A stretch of 64,000 nt of DNA, taken from NCBI GenBank assembly GCA_009760855.2, contig WPIO01000017.1, positions 4,638,501 to 4,702,500 on the forward strand, written 5' to 3'. Each line of letters starts with the position of its first letter. The first letter of the stretch is position 1. This document shows positions 1-12,430 of this stretch, one piece after another. This DNA comes from Cristatella mucedo (Eukaryota > Bryozoa > Phylactolaemata > Cristatellidae). The notes beneath the pieces are model-generated. The model was not told the DNA's origin. It made no database searches and worked only from the letters and a program-made list of their open reading frames with translations. The position numbers and the translations under genes are program-made.

Positions 1-421
1 TTGTAGGTACACCGCCGATGCAAGCGGGTGTGGCAGTAATGGAGAGCGCCCACACCTCCGCATAACAAGTCCACATCTACTGAGCACAGAAAGTCTATTT
101 GACAGCGACAGATGGAGACAGGTTCAAAAGTGGCCGTGACGTACACCAACAGTTCTGTGGCCTAGAGCTCAAATCGACTAAAATACCTAGGGTCAACTCC
201 GGAAGCACCGCCCACAACCCACAGCCCTTTAAACGGCTTCAGTTTTTATTCGGCTTTGGCCGTGGATTATCGCATAGTCGGTGCGTAGCCATTATAACTC
301 AGGAACCGCAAGAGATGAATATTAGTTATAATTGATCTGATTTAGCAAGCTGCCGTTACTCCGCCCCATCTTTAAACAAAGGCGTATTCCTCGGCCGTAA
401 TGATAAAACCTAACAACAGCA
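1..421. other. No feature recognised
   Basis: No repeat family or coding signal is seen before the SINE remnant that starts near 422. The short open frames here have no recognisable motif. Confidence 0.4.
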
Positions 422-516
422 TTAGCTTATTCAACCGCGTCATTTGTATAGCAGCAGAAGAGCCTTAGCGGTTAGCACCACCACTTGCAGTGGGCAATGA
501 ATAGATTGCCCGGCTA
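422..516 (-). mobile_element. SINE-2 remnant, 3' part
   Basis: The segment carries the 3' half of SINE-2 in reverse orientation: the AGAAGAGCCTTA block followed by a CACCACTTGCAGTGGGCAAT block. The tRNA-like head is missing, so this is a truncated copy. The same blocks recur at 11283-11456, 42178-42335 and 61803-61965. Confidence 0.7.
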
Positions 517-542
517 AGTTCGCTTTACAGGTCACGTGCTGA

Positions 543-1235
543 TAATAATAATACATTTGCATAGCGCCCTCAGGGAACTTAATTTCTTTCTATACACTTT
601 ACATTTGCAGCAAATAAAGCAGGGTCGAATGGCTAGTGGTTGCATTCTTAATGACAACAATCATAGCACAGTTAGAGGTGACATGCGCAGGGTCAGCATG
701 CAATATGTTTAGTGGCAGCATGCTTAGTGTCAGCAAGAATCAGCACACAAAGTGCGAATCGCATGGACCCACTAAATGCTGCGACAAATAGATGCATTCT
801 TAGGTTCTTTTTAAATGTCGTTAAGTCAGAGATCAGAGGTCACGCCAGTCGGAGGCGAGTTCCGTGCGAGTCCCATGGGAGCATACAAACTAAAGGCACG
901 GTCCCAAAAGGATTTGAGGTTCGTTCGAGGTGGACGTTGACGATTACATTTAGAAAAGCAGGTGGTACTATGCTTAGCCTGGTGAGGTAGTAGATCTGAT
1001 AGGGTATGATGGAGCTAAAGAATGAAAGGATCTAAAAGTGAGCGACGGAACTTTGAAGTCGATTCGTTGCTTGACTGGAAGCCAGTGCAGGTCGGCGAGA
1101 AGTGCTGTGATGTGGCAGCTTGGACGTGCTCGACAGACATGCCTAGCTGCAGAGTTTCCCATCAATTGTAGGCGCCTGAATGCCACAGACCAACAAGCAA
1201 AGAATTACAGAAGCCACGAGATGAGAAGTCCTATC
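543..1235 (-). mobile_element. LINE family A 3' fragment
   Basis: Reading the minus strand from about 1235, the sequence encodes the conserved C-terminal part of the LINE protein, including CHITALLADLHWLPVKQRID and LTFRSFHSLAPSYP. It then runs into the family A tail (CTCAGGGAACTT on the + strand) and ends with ATT-type repeats near 545. The copy is 5' truncated and frameshifted, as expected for a dead CR1/L2-like retroelement. Confidence 0.85.
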
Positions 1236-1239
1236 GACC

Positions 1240-1705
1240 ACTGAGACTGCAATTTCGCTCTCGGCTCTCCTTCGCAACCTCCGGAAGTAAGAAAATTCGA
1301 AGAGCGTGTGGCTCTTACCTTGGCTTGCTGTAAGCTAGCTTTAGTAAGTGAAACGGCGGCGTGCTATATCAGCTAGATCGCGACTTATATTCGTTAATTG
1401 TGATTCCTCAATTACAAGGGCTAGGAACCGATTAAGTGATAGTCTGTGGCCATGGCAGCATAATAGCCTCAACCTAGTATCTAAACCAATAATAGCCAGT
1501 CAGTCAGTTCGTGCTTCGCCAGTTGAGCTGAGGTCGGCTCTAGACTTTGGGCCGTACGAGAGTTGCTAAATGCCATAGCTGGTTCTGAAAAAAAGCATGT
1601 AACTCACTCGCTGTCAATGAGAGGTTCCTACGCTACGGATATGGACTTGTTATATTAAGTTAGGGGTTCTCTTTGTTGCTGCCGTTTTCTGCTGATGCCG
1701 ACATA
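1240..1705. other. Unassigned sequence
   Basis: About 470 bp between two LINE fragments. I recognise no repeat, splice-compatible exon or RNA gene here. Confidence 0.4.
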
Positions 1706-1708
1706 ACT

Positions 1709-1845
1709 GCGTAATAATAATAATAATATTGCACTTGATAAAGCGCCCTCAGAGAACTTAATCTCTTTCTAGGCGCTTTACATTTGCTGCAAAGTGATAC
1801 GCAATAGAATAGTAAGTAAAATAACATTCGTGCTGCATCAACAAC
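1709..1845 (-). mobile_element. Solo LINE family A tail
   Basis: This is a very short 5'-truncated copy. On the + strand an AATAATAATAATATT repeat is followed by AAAGCGCCCTCAGAGAACTT and CTTTCTAGGCGCTTTACATT, the reverse complement of the family tail hairpin. No coding part remains. Confidence 0.85.
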
Positions 1846-2399
1846 AAGCCGCTAGCCGATATTTCAAAGCTCGGAGCTTCGCCGATATTTGTCGCCCGTC
1901 GGCTAAGACTAGCACCGCTACGAGCGTTGTGTTTGCAGCCTGGTTAGACCCAGACGTGGGAGCCGCTGCACCTCGTCCGTAACATAAGCGTAACAGTCAC
2001 AAGAAAAGGTCTTAGGACATTTCCCAGGTCCCCGAGCTTTATTGAGCTTCATGTGAACGTGCGTGCCAAAATTCTAGCTAACGAGCACTCGCATGTGAGG
2101 TAGCCTCTTCAAATTCTGCAGAGAGCTCGAGAGCTACTCTGAATTCGTTGCTGCCAATGCAAGCGATTGAACAAGCCAATGCAAGCGATTGGTGCTTATA
2201 CTTTCTTGCACTTCTTAATATGTTCCTCGTAATAGAGCGTACGGCAAACAAAGCATGATGAACAGAGAGCACGGGCGAGTTTTCTTCTGGATTTGGTATG
2301 CCTTTTTTACCTATTGGGGCCACGGCTGATTTCAATTAGCATCGTAAGCATAACTGACGATCCTCAGGCTTCCCGTGGCCGAGCCGCGTGATCTGATAG
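1846..2399. other. Unassigned sequence
   Basis: No recognisable gene or repeat. A short duplication (CAATGCAAGCGATTG, twice near 2155-2190) is visible. Confidence 0.4.
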
Positions 2400-3314
2400 G
2401 ATCAGCTACGTAACATTGCTACAATTCAGGCGTGCTTAGACAGGGATACTATATCCAAACCGGTGAATGTATTTGCGACATCTAGCCTCGACTTCTGTAA
2501 CTCACTGCTTGCTGGTCTACTGGCATATGCAATCAGGCACTTACAATTGGTGCAAAACTCTTCAGCTAGGCTTGTCTGTGTCGAGCGTCGCAGTTGCCAA
2601 ATCACACCTCTTCTTGCCGACCTGCTCAGGCTCCCTGATCAAGCAACATATTGACTTTCAGAGTTCTGTCAGTCACTTTTAGGTCCCTTCGTTCTCTGGC
2701 TCCATCCTACCTACTCCCCACCTGGCCAGGACTCATACCACCTGCTTTTCTGACTCAAATCGTTCCTTTATGCCTCGTACACACGTCAAATCCTTTGGAG
2801 ACAGTGTCTATAGTTCGTATGCTCTCAAAGTCTGGAACACCCACCCGACTGAAGTTACGACATCCCCTGACTTGAAGAAATGCCGAGCTGGTTTGGTTCA
2901 GCAGTTAAGGTGCTCGCCCCGACCAAGGTCTGGCTGAGGTCATGGGCTCGAGCCCGGAGGCATATGTGGAGCGCCTGAATAGAGATTAGGTTCTCTTGGA
3001 GCGCTATACAAATGAATTATATATTTTTTATTTAAAAAGAGCTAAAAGGCACCTTTTTATCACAGCATTTGGTGGGTCCTTGGGATTCGTCCTTTGCATG
3101 CTTACTCGTGCTGACACTGTGCATACTACCAAGAAAGATATTTTATAGGTTGACACTGTGCATGTCACATGTAAGCATGTTATGGTTGTTGATATTGGGC
3201 ATGATACCACTAACCATTTGATCATGCTTCCTTTTCAGCATATTTAGAGTGCCTAGAAAGAGATGAAGTTCCCTGAGGGCGCTAGACAAATTTAAATGTA
3301 TTATTATTATTATA
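2400..3314 (+). mobile_element. LINE family A fragment interrupted by SINE-1
   Basis: The fragment encodes degraded family A C-terminal blocks (RLDFCNSLLAGL-like, ARLVCVERRSCQITPLLADL, RSLRSLAPSYL). It runs to about 2880, is split by a SINE-1 insertion (2889-3035), and resumes with AAAAAGAGCTAAAAGGCACC. It ends with the tail hairpin and a TTATTATTATTATA repeat near 3314. The reading frame is broken. Confidence 0.85.
2889..3035 (+). mobile_element. SINE-1 (tRNA-derived)
   Basis: The head has an A-box-like TTAAGGTGCTCG and a B-box-like GGGCTCGAGCCC, the internal RNA polymerase III promoter elements of tRNA-derived SINEs. The tail reads GCGCCTGAATAGAGATTAG, then TTCTCTTGGAGCGCTATAC and an AT-rich end. 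It sits inside a LINE family A copy. Confidence 0.85.
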
Positions 3315-3337
3315 CTTGTCACACACTACTACTAATA

Positions 3338-3872
3338 AAAGTAATAATACTTTTGTAAAGCACCACCAGAGAGCTGAATCTCTTTCTAGGCATTTTAAAG
3401 ATGCTGAATACAAAGCATTAACAAATGATTGGTGGTAACATCGACAATCAGCAGGCACAGTGTAAGCAGCTACATGCACACTAAGAAAGAATCACAAAGA
3501 CCCACCAAATGCTGCAATACACAGTTGCATTGTAAGCTTCTTTTTAAATATGTCGTGTCAGGGGACGTTGTGACTTGCGTCGGTAGTGAGTTTCAGGCTT
3601 TGGGAGCTTAGGAACTAGAGGCAGTCTAGTCTCCAACGGTTTTGAGGTTTGTGATGGCTAAACGATTCGGGTGAGAGCATTGGGTAGTATGATTCTTCAC
3701 CTGGTGGGCGAGTAGTACTGATGGGTAGGATGGAGCCAGAGAATGAAGGGACCTACAAGTAAGTGACATAATCTTGAAGTCAATACCTGCTTGATTGGAT
3801 GCCAGTGCAGGTCGGCAAGAAGTGGTGCGATGTGGCAACTGCAAACTCACGAAGACGATCTATCAAAGTCAG
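3338..3872 (-). mobile_element. LINE family A 3' fragment
   Basis: Reverse-oriented copy. Tail blocks (CTGAATCTCTTTCTAGGCAT on the + strand) lie at the left end. Minus-strand coding blocks follow, including IDFKIMSLTCRSLHSLAPSY. It lies almost back to back with the preceding + strand copy. Confidence 0.85.
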
Positions 3873-3904
3873 CTGCAGCTGCTGAATGGCAGCCACAAAG
3901 ACAT

Positions 3905-4855
3905 TGACCATGGATTCTGAAAATTTACTTAAGCTAAATTAAAATAAAACCGAACTCCTACGAATAGCCGCAGGGCTGGATTGAGGAACTTTTTCTCTTC
4001 TACTTGGTGTTGCTGTAGCGTTACCGTCTGCCATGAGCTCCGAGTTTAGGTATCATATTTGATAGCTACTTGACGTTTGAAGGTTTCATTCCGAAGACGC
4101 ACTTCCATTGTTAGTGGTCACATTCTATCCTTGTGCAAGTTCAGGGATTGTCTACCACGGTTGTTGGCTAAAAGACTTTACTAGCTCCCTACCGTCAGCT
4201 AGACTGCACCACTGCAATTCAATTTTGGCCGAGCTTACAAAAACGTCACTAATCTTCTGCAGTTGATGATGAATGTGGCTGCATGGTTGGTCAAGAAGCC
4301 ACGTGTCTCCTTTGCTGAAGAAGTTGCCTGAAGTTTGCTGAAGACTACCGGTTGATCAAAGGAATACAGAGCAAAATTCTTGCTCTGAAACAAAATGTCT
4401 GCCATGACTTGGCCCCTTCACACCTAGCTCAACTGCTGCACCATTTTCAACCACCTCCTACCCTCTGATCCTGTATGGATACTAGGCTAGCTGTTCATTC
4501 CATCACTTAAAAGACTGCTGACTGCTAAAGCTTTGGTCTGCATACCATAGATTGAGGACTTTACTTCCAAAGTTCTCTCTCAACTACATCTTCCCTCCTG
4601 CTACCAAAGGTGGTACATCGTTTCCAGCCGTCCTTTGCTGCCACTTCCATGCTACTCACTTCCTTGCCTTCCCTCTTGACTCAGCTATTCTTCTCACTTC
4701 ATCTTCATTGTATGATATGGAGTCTGTTGGCCACCGTATGTGCACCGAATACCGTGTAGGCTTTGAATGTGCTATAGAAAACTCTCTTGAGTAAAACCCA
4801 TTTAGTCTGTGTAGCTTTGAAGAGCTACTAACAGAGATGCACATGCATGCAAAAT
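3905..4855 (+). mobile_element. LINE family B fragment
   Basis: Broken frames encode family B blocks, including LAPSHLAQLLHHFQP-like residues and an SVGHRMCTEYRVGFECAIEN-like stretch before the 3' end. Other copies (30182-30760, 58360-59098) show the same order of blocks. The frame is disrupted several times, so the copy is dead. Confidence 0.8.
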
Positions 4856-5099
4856 CAGCTTCCTAACACAGCGAGAGCAGCAGCATGCACAGCAACTGCA
4901 ACAGGTCTGCACCCCCTTTGCTTGCACAGAATTCTCGTGGCGGCAGTTCTATTATGATCGAGTTACCACCGTGCATTAACTCAGCTGTCGACACAATCAG
5001 ACATTGCCCTATTGAAGATCCTTAGCCAACCTTTTGCTGCAGCCTAGATCGTACAGCTGGCACAGCTGGCCCTATTGAGTAACCCCGGCGCCTCGCAAA

Positions 5100-5869
5100 G
5101 CAAACAGAATGGGGTCAGACTGCAACAACAAGAAAAATGAAGTCGGGCGGGAGAGCTGACACCTCTGCCCCATGCAGAATGGCATTGCGAGACTCCTCAG
5201 CTACAGCGACTCTCAACTGCCGGCACCACGATCTGCTGCCGGCTAGCAGCTACTCGACTGTGCACAGCTTGCTGCACCTCAGAGGGCGTCAATTCCTTCC
5301 AGCGTGTCATCATTCTGCTGTGATGGTCTGTCATTGAGGCAGGAAACTCAGCACTACCAGCTCTTGGGTAGGGGCCATGTGCCCCCCCCCCCGTGAAGAG
5401 ATCCGCTGCTTTTGCACAGGCCGGATTTAGCCTTAGTACTCACATAGCATTTACACTGACACTTCAGTGTTTGGCAATTGACCTGCGGCAGTTGTAATTC
5501 CTTCGCTGGCGCCACTCATCAGGCACATTGGTTGGCTGTGCAAAAACCTTGTAGCCTCTTTGCTCTGTCTAGGACGGCATAGGTTGCCCAACTAGGCGCT
5601 CTCACAGCAGTCGCAGGGTGCTGGCGAATAAGCCGCGCCGAAGCCTGTGCGCCTCGCTCTCCCTTCCACCACCTTCTCGGTCTATTAACCCAGTTGCTTC
5701 CACCTGCTGATCATTGCTGCCGTTGTTGCTGCTGCCGTCTTCACTCCTGCAACGGCCGCTGTTGTCGTCAGCTGCACGTGAATGGGAAGCCGTGCCTGGG
5801 TGGTTTCTAGGCCAGCCGTGCTGCCTAGGCGACTTCGACTTTTTCAGCTGCTGGCCTCCACCTTCGCGC

Positions 5870-5946
<77 letters not shown>

Positions 5947-8850
5947 CTTGCTGCGCTCTGCTGCTGCAGTCGTCGGCCGAAGCTTTGCAGAATCCTTTAC
6001 ACGGCAGGCTTTACAGCCAAGGATAGTTTCCTTCAAACGATTGGCAATATTTACAGGAGAAATTAGAGTCGCCGAGATCCCTATATTTATTTTCATCCCT
6101 AGCCGCCGGTCGATCAGCAGACAACTCTGCAGCAGCAGCAGCCCCGAGCCACGATCTCAGACAGACAGTCTGTCTCCCAGCATTGGCTGGTCCAAGCAGC
6201 TGCTCCCTTACAGGAGCTGGCGCCTGCGCCATCGCTGCCCATCGTGCTGCCCCTGCGCCATCGGGGCACGCCCAGGCTCCTCTCGTCTTGGCCGACACTG
6301 GACACTAAGGCGACCAGAGCTGAGCCTAGGACATTACCTCCCCCTCTAATCTCCACGGCAAATATGCTAATTAGTAGGTGGATATATATTTCGCAGAGCT
6401 CACAGCCTGCCGGCCGCCCGGCCGGCCGACCAGGCAGGCTCTCCGGCATAGCCTAGGTCTAATAGGGGCCCTGGTGCATATTCCACTCGGCCATGCGAAG
6501 TTAATTACGGTCCGCCCGGTCAGCTGGCGCCCTTCGTGGTGAGAGCACTCACTGGGGACGCCAAGCAGGGTCTGTGAGTGAGGCTACAAGAAGAAAAGTG
6601 TCTAATGGCATTACTGCCATGCTCTTCCTGCAGGGGAGTGGTAATTGCACACCTTGTTCCTGTGCCGTAGCTCCACAGACGTCGTCGTCACCGCTGCTAC
6701 TGCTGCTGCGATTGCTGGCGCTGCTTCTGCTGCTGCTCCCTCAGCTACTGTTGGGCTACTTCCGGTGCTGCTGCTGCGAAGTCTGCCACTGGAGTCACTG
6801 CTGCGGCTGATAGCAGCGTATTGCAATGAGAACAGTTCCGGAATCCAGTGAAAAGCTCTCCTCGCTGGTTGACTGACGGAATCAGTACCGGAGTTCGCTG
6901 GTACACACGAGGAGGTGAGCCTGGCTGCTGTCTGCAGCAAGTCTCGCCTGCATCGCTGGTCGATGAGAGAGGTACCTGCCCCTGCTCATGTAGTTCTGTC
7001 CGGCCAGTCGCTCTGCATCCACCCGAGTCGTCCTCCTCTTAGCTTTCTTGCCCTGCTGGTCATGCGTGAGCAGCGAGGATCGTGGACATGCCGAGGAGGA
7101 GCCGTCACTGCCGTCGCATCCCTCGGAGCAGACCCCGGGCGTGCTGCCCCTCCACGCCCGGCTGCCAGCTTGCATGGGCCGCTTGGTACTCAGCAGGCTG
7201 AGACAGCTCTCCTGTCGCCAGCCGGCCCGGTAGTGCTCATGTTTTGACCCCTTACCTATCTGCATCGTCGGCTTGCGTCTGGAGCTTCTGGGTGCTTGCC
7301 CGAAGGCCAGACGACCGGGCAGACAAGCCATAGCATGCTGTCAACTCGGAGGCGGGTAACCTCTCAGGATTGTCGTCCTCCGATGACGAATCAGATGAGA
7401 CTGAACTAGGTAATGCACGGATAGCAAGAAACACTGACGTAGCCCATGTCACGTGTCGAGTGGGTCATCCATCACCTGCCACCCGATGCCTAACTCTTCT
7501 GTTTCTCGCTGAGAGGACTAGCCGAGCTGTTATACGAGCAGCCAGACTGCTACTACAGCTGCTGCTCTGAAAGTGATAGCAGAGCAAACTCAAAACACTC
7601 GCAGGCAATGAGTGGCAGTGTTCTGAGCGAGTGAGTGAAAGTGGCCAGCTGCACAGGGCCAGCTGCTGCTGCTGCCGCCCAGGCTTCGCCATGCCGCCCA
7701 CCTGTGCACGGTCCGTCGTCATTAGCAGCGCTAAAGAGTCCGCCCGTGTCTTTCGCTGGCCTTGCACGAACACGGTCGAGCTTTGCATTTATAAGTGCAG
7801 CACGCTCGTGATGTAACTTGGTGGCCCGGTGTGGAGAGCTGTAGCTATTCGAGTAGCTCGTGATGACTGCTCGCTGCTCATCAGTTCAACTTCTGATGAG
7901 TAGCACCGGTAGTTACAGCTATGGTGGCCCCGCCCTAGTAGATGAAGTGTTACACGAGCTTTTATTGAGGATGTTTGCAACCTTTCTGTGCTGCTCAAAA
8001 GTGCTGCTTCAGAAATATCGTTGCGTCTGCTGGATTGTGACAGCTGCTGATTCTCGCGGTTGTTGCTGTATGACAACGGCTGACAAATTTATGGACTTTC
8101 CTACACCCTGCCTGGCCAAGGTCTGCAATCATGGCCACTAGCTCCCGCGTGGCTCCTTGGTTTAATAAACAGCCGTTTTGTCGATTTGGTCGTCTGCTGT
8201 GTGAGACTGCTCGCACATCTTCACAACCTTAGCGAATACTAATAACGGATTACTCTTCGTGTATGATTTGTAACAAGAACGCAAGCAGAGGCATAGCAAA
8301 TGAGACCAAGCTGTGTCTCTTTGTCTTATACAATTTCGATACTACCCCTGCTTGAACAATCATAGGCTGCTGCCGATTTCACATCATGTAGGACCACAGC
8401 AACCGGTTGCAGCTGACCTGGCCATACTCACGCGAGGAGATAATAATACCAACCTAAGTAATTAATCAATATTAATAAGTCGTTGTGTGGAGAGAAGAGT
8501 GTAGTGCAACAGGAGAGCCTTGAAGATGCTAGGAGCTCGGATAGGCGCGGATAGCACAAGCACACGCACACGAGCGTTCATACACATGTCAGTCCTGGCC
8601 ATTCCCTGCGCATGCATGTTTTGCATTTTAGTCGGCTTTGGGATCAGTCTTAAGTGCACAGGAGGCCATCAAAACAAGAAAATATTTAAAAATTACCTCT
8701 CTAACTCTGTCGTTAGTGCAAGACATGGAGCACTTGATTCCTGTACCTTCAAATCTGGCGTACGGGAATTCTGGCTCTTACCGTAAGTCTGCGGCTTGCT
8801 TGTATTGCAACGAGTCCCAAGATGCTTTGCTGCCAATTCAGTCTAGACAG
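5100..8850. other. GC-rich, CTG- and CT-rich stretch without a supported gene
   Basis: The composition differs from its flanks: GC-rich, with many CTG/CAG runs (6690-6800 and 7660-7680), a (CT)n tract at 5874-5942 and a C-run near 5382. It contains several overlapping open frames up to 211 codons on both strands, none with a recognisable domain. High GC lengthens chance open frames. It could be a promoter or 5' UTR region of a neighbouring gene, but I see no exon that proves this. Confidence 0.35.
5874..5942. repeat. (CT)n microsatellite
   Basis: Nearly pure CT dinucleotide tract of about 69 bp inside the GC-rich stretch. Confidence 0.98.
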
Positions 8851-10389
8851 CTTTCAATCAATAACTACCACTGACCGCGGCTGAATAACGATCGTCAGAG
8901 GACATGTACAGGTATGTGTATAATGTCGACGGGTCTCTTCAAGAGAACGACCAGCAGAACAATATCTAGTCATCCGATGCCCACCGGGGTGACCCACCAA
9001 GTAGTGACCACGAAGTTCAGTTTCCTCAAGGTTCTTACCGGGTCAGCCACGACCTTCTCTAGCAATCGTGCTTACCTGTGACCCATTTAGCTAGCATTAT
9101 GCACGGCCACCCAGCTGTGTTCCGTAGGACATGAGCCAAAGATCTGAACTGAACCGAGACAGAACCAGACACGCGGTGCTCATAGCGGGAGGCTCGGTCG
9201 GTGTTAGGTGAAACATTCCTCCGTGTGCTGGGTGGCTCACCACGATGGACAACGGAAGCATGCCTAAGTTGATTTTCTCTCACTTAGAATAGCACGGCCA
9301 GATCGAGAACTCCCGGCATCGGCAATAAAGGTTGCATAATCCGACTGGGAGCAGGATCGCCTGCAGCATTCCTTTGCAATGCGTGGCTTTCTAGATTTCC
9401 GTGTGGCTCAAGAGCTCTCTGCGTGCCATGTCGCTGTGCTGTAGAGATGGGCATGTACCTTCGAGTTCTGCCTCCAAATGTCACCCGACCCAGATTCTGC
9501 TGTAGAGGTCAACGGCCATGTCCTGAGGGTTTGTTCTTTTGAATGTGCATACATCTGCCGGTGGTTCAGCAATATTTATGGTATTGTCACTATCTACATT
9601 CGTGGTGAGCCATTCAGCTCAATAGGAAAAAACAGCCAATCGCCTCGAGCAAAGCCGACGTTGCTTTGTGAGAGAGCTAGTCCCATGCAGTCAGTTGCAC
9701 TGTGCCGTGCACATACTTTTCACAGGCCACTAATGATGTGCACTGCACGTGCTGTCACACCCAGCATCTAGTGGTGCTCTGCCGCATGGCAGTGAATGCA
9801 GCAGGCATGCTAGAACTTTTACAGGGGGGGGGGAGTTGGCCGAATCTTGACCTAGCCTGGACCGACCAATCGTAAAGGAGGCCGATAGGGTGGCATACCC
9901 CTTTCGATGACAGAAGGCCAACTTAAGAGGGTGTGTATCTTGCAGCCCCAAAAGTCTACCTTGACAATCTTGCACCGAGCTGCTGCTGACGGCAGTGTAA
10001 TTGCGTGCCAGCCAGCCAGCATCGTGGGATTTTATTTAACACTGAGTAAGCTGTGGCCCTGCCTGCTGCCCTGCTCACCCTGCTGCAGCACAGCTGCACC
10101 AGGCCTAAGGAGTCAGCCTGTCGATCATGTTTGCCTAAGGTACTCACCTTCGTGCCAGCATCCACGTCGATACGTAGGCCAGTCATGGACTTACAGCAGC
10201 GCCTGCAATGAAGACATGCTCCACTGCTGCCACCTCCGTTGCTTCTTGTGTGGATTCTTGTGTATTCTCTTGCATGCAAGACTCGCAGGTAAGTTTACCT
10301 GTCACCTACCTCCGCCAACCAAATGCCCCGAATGCCCAAATGGCTGCAAAGGCGCCGATCCCAGAGCAGCCACCTTTGCAGTACCATTC
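8851..10389. other. Unassigned sequence
   Basis: No recognisable gene or repeat family. A G-run lies near 9824-9833. Short open frames on both strands have no motif. Confidence 0.4.
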
Positions 10390-10525
10390 ATAATAATAAT
10401 TATAATAATAATGCACTTGATAAAGCGCCCTCAGAGAACTCAACCTCTCTCTAGGCACTTTACATTTGCTGCAGAGGGAAATGCAATTAAATGGTGAGTA
10501 ATATCATGCTTGATAAACAACACAA
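10390..10525 (-). mobile_element. Solo LINE family A tail
   Basis: A (TAA)n-type repeat is followed on the + strand by AAAGCGCCCTCAGAGAACTC and TAGGCACTTTACATTTGCTG, the reverse complement of the family A 3' end. Coding sequence is absent. Confidence 0.85.
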
Positions 10526-10617
10526 TTCATAGGCAGATTGATAGAGCGATAGGGTTCATATGTGGATGCATAGATTTATAGGTAGACCGACAAACAGAGG
10601 CAGACTCAGACGGTGAA

Positions 10618-10620
<3 letters not shown>

Positions 10621-10661
<41 letters not shown>

Positions 10662-10680
10662 AAGAGAGAAAGAGAGAGGG
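10621..10680. repeat. (GA)n microsatellite
   Basis: Slightly interrupted GA tract with AAAGAGAG variants. Confidence 0.95.
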
Positions 10681-11282
10681 GAAGCATCGAATGACCTTGT
10701 AGTGAACTTAGCCGGCTCCCAGACAGGTCGTTTCTGCTGCAATTAAAATGTTAATAACTGGTTTGTATAGCGCTCTTCATCGCATTCCTCCCCTGCCCTG
10801 CTCTTCTTCTCTCTGCTCCTTCCCGTGTCCGTCTGTATTGAGCTCCTCGCTTATTTTGTCTGCCAGGCTAAATGACTTGCTAGTCCTCGAGACCTATGCT
10901 AGCAGTTTACTCGTTAAGGTGCACCTACCTGCTGCTGCTGCCCATCATAAAAAATATTGCAAGTAAGTCAACGATTACCGGATTAATTCCATCCCCTCTA
11001 AAAGCAGCTGTTGTCGGGCGACACATTAAAGAGCCCAGCCGATTCCACGAGAGTTCAGGTAGCTTTCGTCCCATCTCTCTTCTGCCATCTTTTATTCGAG
11101 ATACTTGGTGACTAGAATAAAACGAATGGTGGCCCAGTAGCTAGTCCATTGCGTTTTTTCATAATAAGACCTTGATAGCAAGTTACAATTGGGATTGAAA
11201 GCCAACCGTTCCACAGAAACTACTCTGCTTTGGGAGTACGATGACCTTCTGAACAATGCTTATCAGGGTAAATAAATAAATA
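10681..11282. other. Unassigned sequence
   Basis: No supported gene. Short open frames only, then a TAAA repeat near 11270-11283 that marks the poly-A-like end of the next SINE. Confidence 0.4.
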
Positions 11283-11456
11283 AACCCTAGCTGATTAAAC
11301 AGCCTCTTTTTGTATAGCGACAGAAGAGCCTTTATGGCTATCACCACCGCTTGCAGTGGCGATAAAGAATCGCCCACCGCAGGAATCGAACCCACGACCT
11401 CGGGACCGAGGTCGTGAAAGCAGCCGCCTTACCTAGTGTGCCATCACGGCACACCA
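11283..11456 (-). mobile_element. SINE-2 (tRNA-derived), near full length
   Basis: Reading the minus strand: a GTGTGCCGTGATGGCACAC-like head, a CGACCTCGGTCCCGAGGTCG palindrome, a B-box-like GGGTTCGATTCC, a GGGCGAT block, the hairpin block around GCAAGCGGTGGTGATAGCC, and a tail with GTCGCTATACAAAAAGAGGC. It ends in a TAAA repeat. Confidence 0.85.
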
Positions 11457-11473
11457 GTAGAGCCTCTACACCA

Positions 11474-11870
11474 GACCTCCCAGATCTCTCAGCAGCATTT
11501 GACACAATTGACCACTAGATCCTACTGGATTGTATCTCGACATGGCAAGCAAGGGTAAGCCGTTTAACCACTTGCAATTGTCAATAAAGGATCGACCACT
11601 GAAGGACTCAAGCCCACGTGACCCGGGGCCGTGAAGAACTAGCCGCTTCCCGTCGGTTAAGACCCCAAGTACCATCGGCACAGCGAGCTAAACTGGGCTA
11701 GGTCCTATGTAAAGGGCATGAATGGCAGTCGGTCGTCCCGGGAGCGTTTAAAATTTGGGTTAGCTTGGAGTTCGGTCCCAGGACCTTTTCTTTTCACTAT
11801 CCATAGTTTTTCTCTGGCCAATGTGATCGCCAAGTGCAATCGCGGCTTTCAATTTTTTCCACGATGGTTT
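11474..11870 (+). mobile_element. LINE RT remnant split by a SINE-2 copy
   Basis: The first part encodes an LSAAFDTIDH motif, the reverse-transcriptase signature of CR1/L2-type LINEs. The RT resumes near 11690 with residues resembling VPGPFLFTIHSFSLANVIAK. Between them (about 11536-11690) lies a reverse-oriented degraded SINE-2. The frame is broken. Confidence 0.7.
11536..11690 (-). mobile_element. Degraded SINE-2 inside the LINE remnant
   Basis: Diverged SINE-2 blocks (CACTTGCAATTGTCAATAAA, then CCGTGAAGAACTAGCCGC) in reverse orientation. It is more diverged than the copy at 11283-11456, suggesting an older insertion. Confidence 0.6.
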
Positions 11871-12018
11871 GGCCCAGTGGTTAAGGTGCTCACCTCGGCC
11901 AAGGTCAACGTGAATCTATTCGATGACCGAGGCCATAGGGTCGAGCCCCGTGGCACAAGTGAAGTGCCTGGCTAGAGATTAAGTTCTCTTAGGGTGCTAT
12001 GAAAGTGGATTATATTTT
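11871..12018 (+). mobile_element. SINE-1
   Basis: Head with GTGGTTAAGGTGCTCACC, a GTCGAGCCCCG-like B box, and a tail with AGAGATTAAGTTCTCTTAGG. Family A LINE sequence continues directly after it (about 12005-12080). Confidence 0.75.
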
Positions 12019-12430
12019 CACACTGACTTGAGTCGTTTACCTGTGCTTTTAACCAGCCTCAAATCTGCTGGAGACCATGCCTTACATTCTTGTTCATCTT
12101 TGCTGGTGCCGTTTCTGCATCGTGTCAGACGTCGACTGGACAAACTATAGTATCAAATCATCTTGCGTGTAGTCAAGCGAGAAAAATCAGTATAAGCGAC
12201 CTCCAAACCACGGAGAACCTACAGATATGAACCTACAGCTATGAACCGGACACAGCTTGACTCTGTATGCCAAGCAATTAGTCCGAGGCCTGAGGGGTTT
12301 AGCGGCAGTGCAAATGAGTTCTATCAGAAAACTGTTGACGTCGAGACCCATTGTGAATTAAGCCCTTAGCAGTTAGTGCACTTCTAATCGAGTAACACCC
12401 CTAATATTGGCCACTGCAGGCTTTCTGCAG

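Noticed and set aside
5714-6349. 211-codon open frame in the GC-rich 5-8 kb stretch
   Set aside because: Much of it is a (CT)n tract translated as Ser/Leu, and the rest has no recognisable motif.
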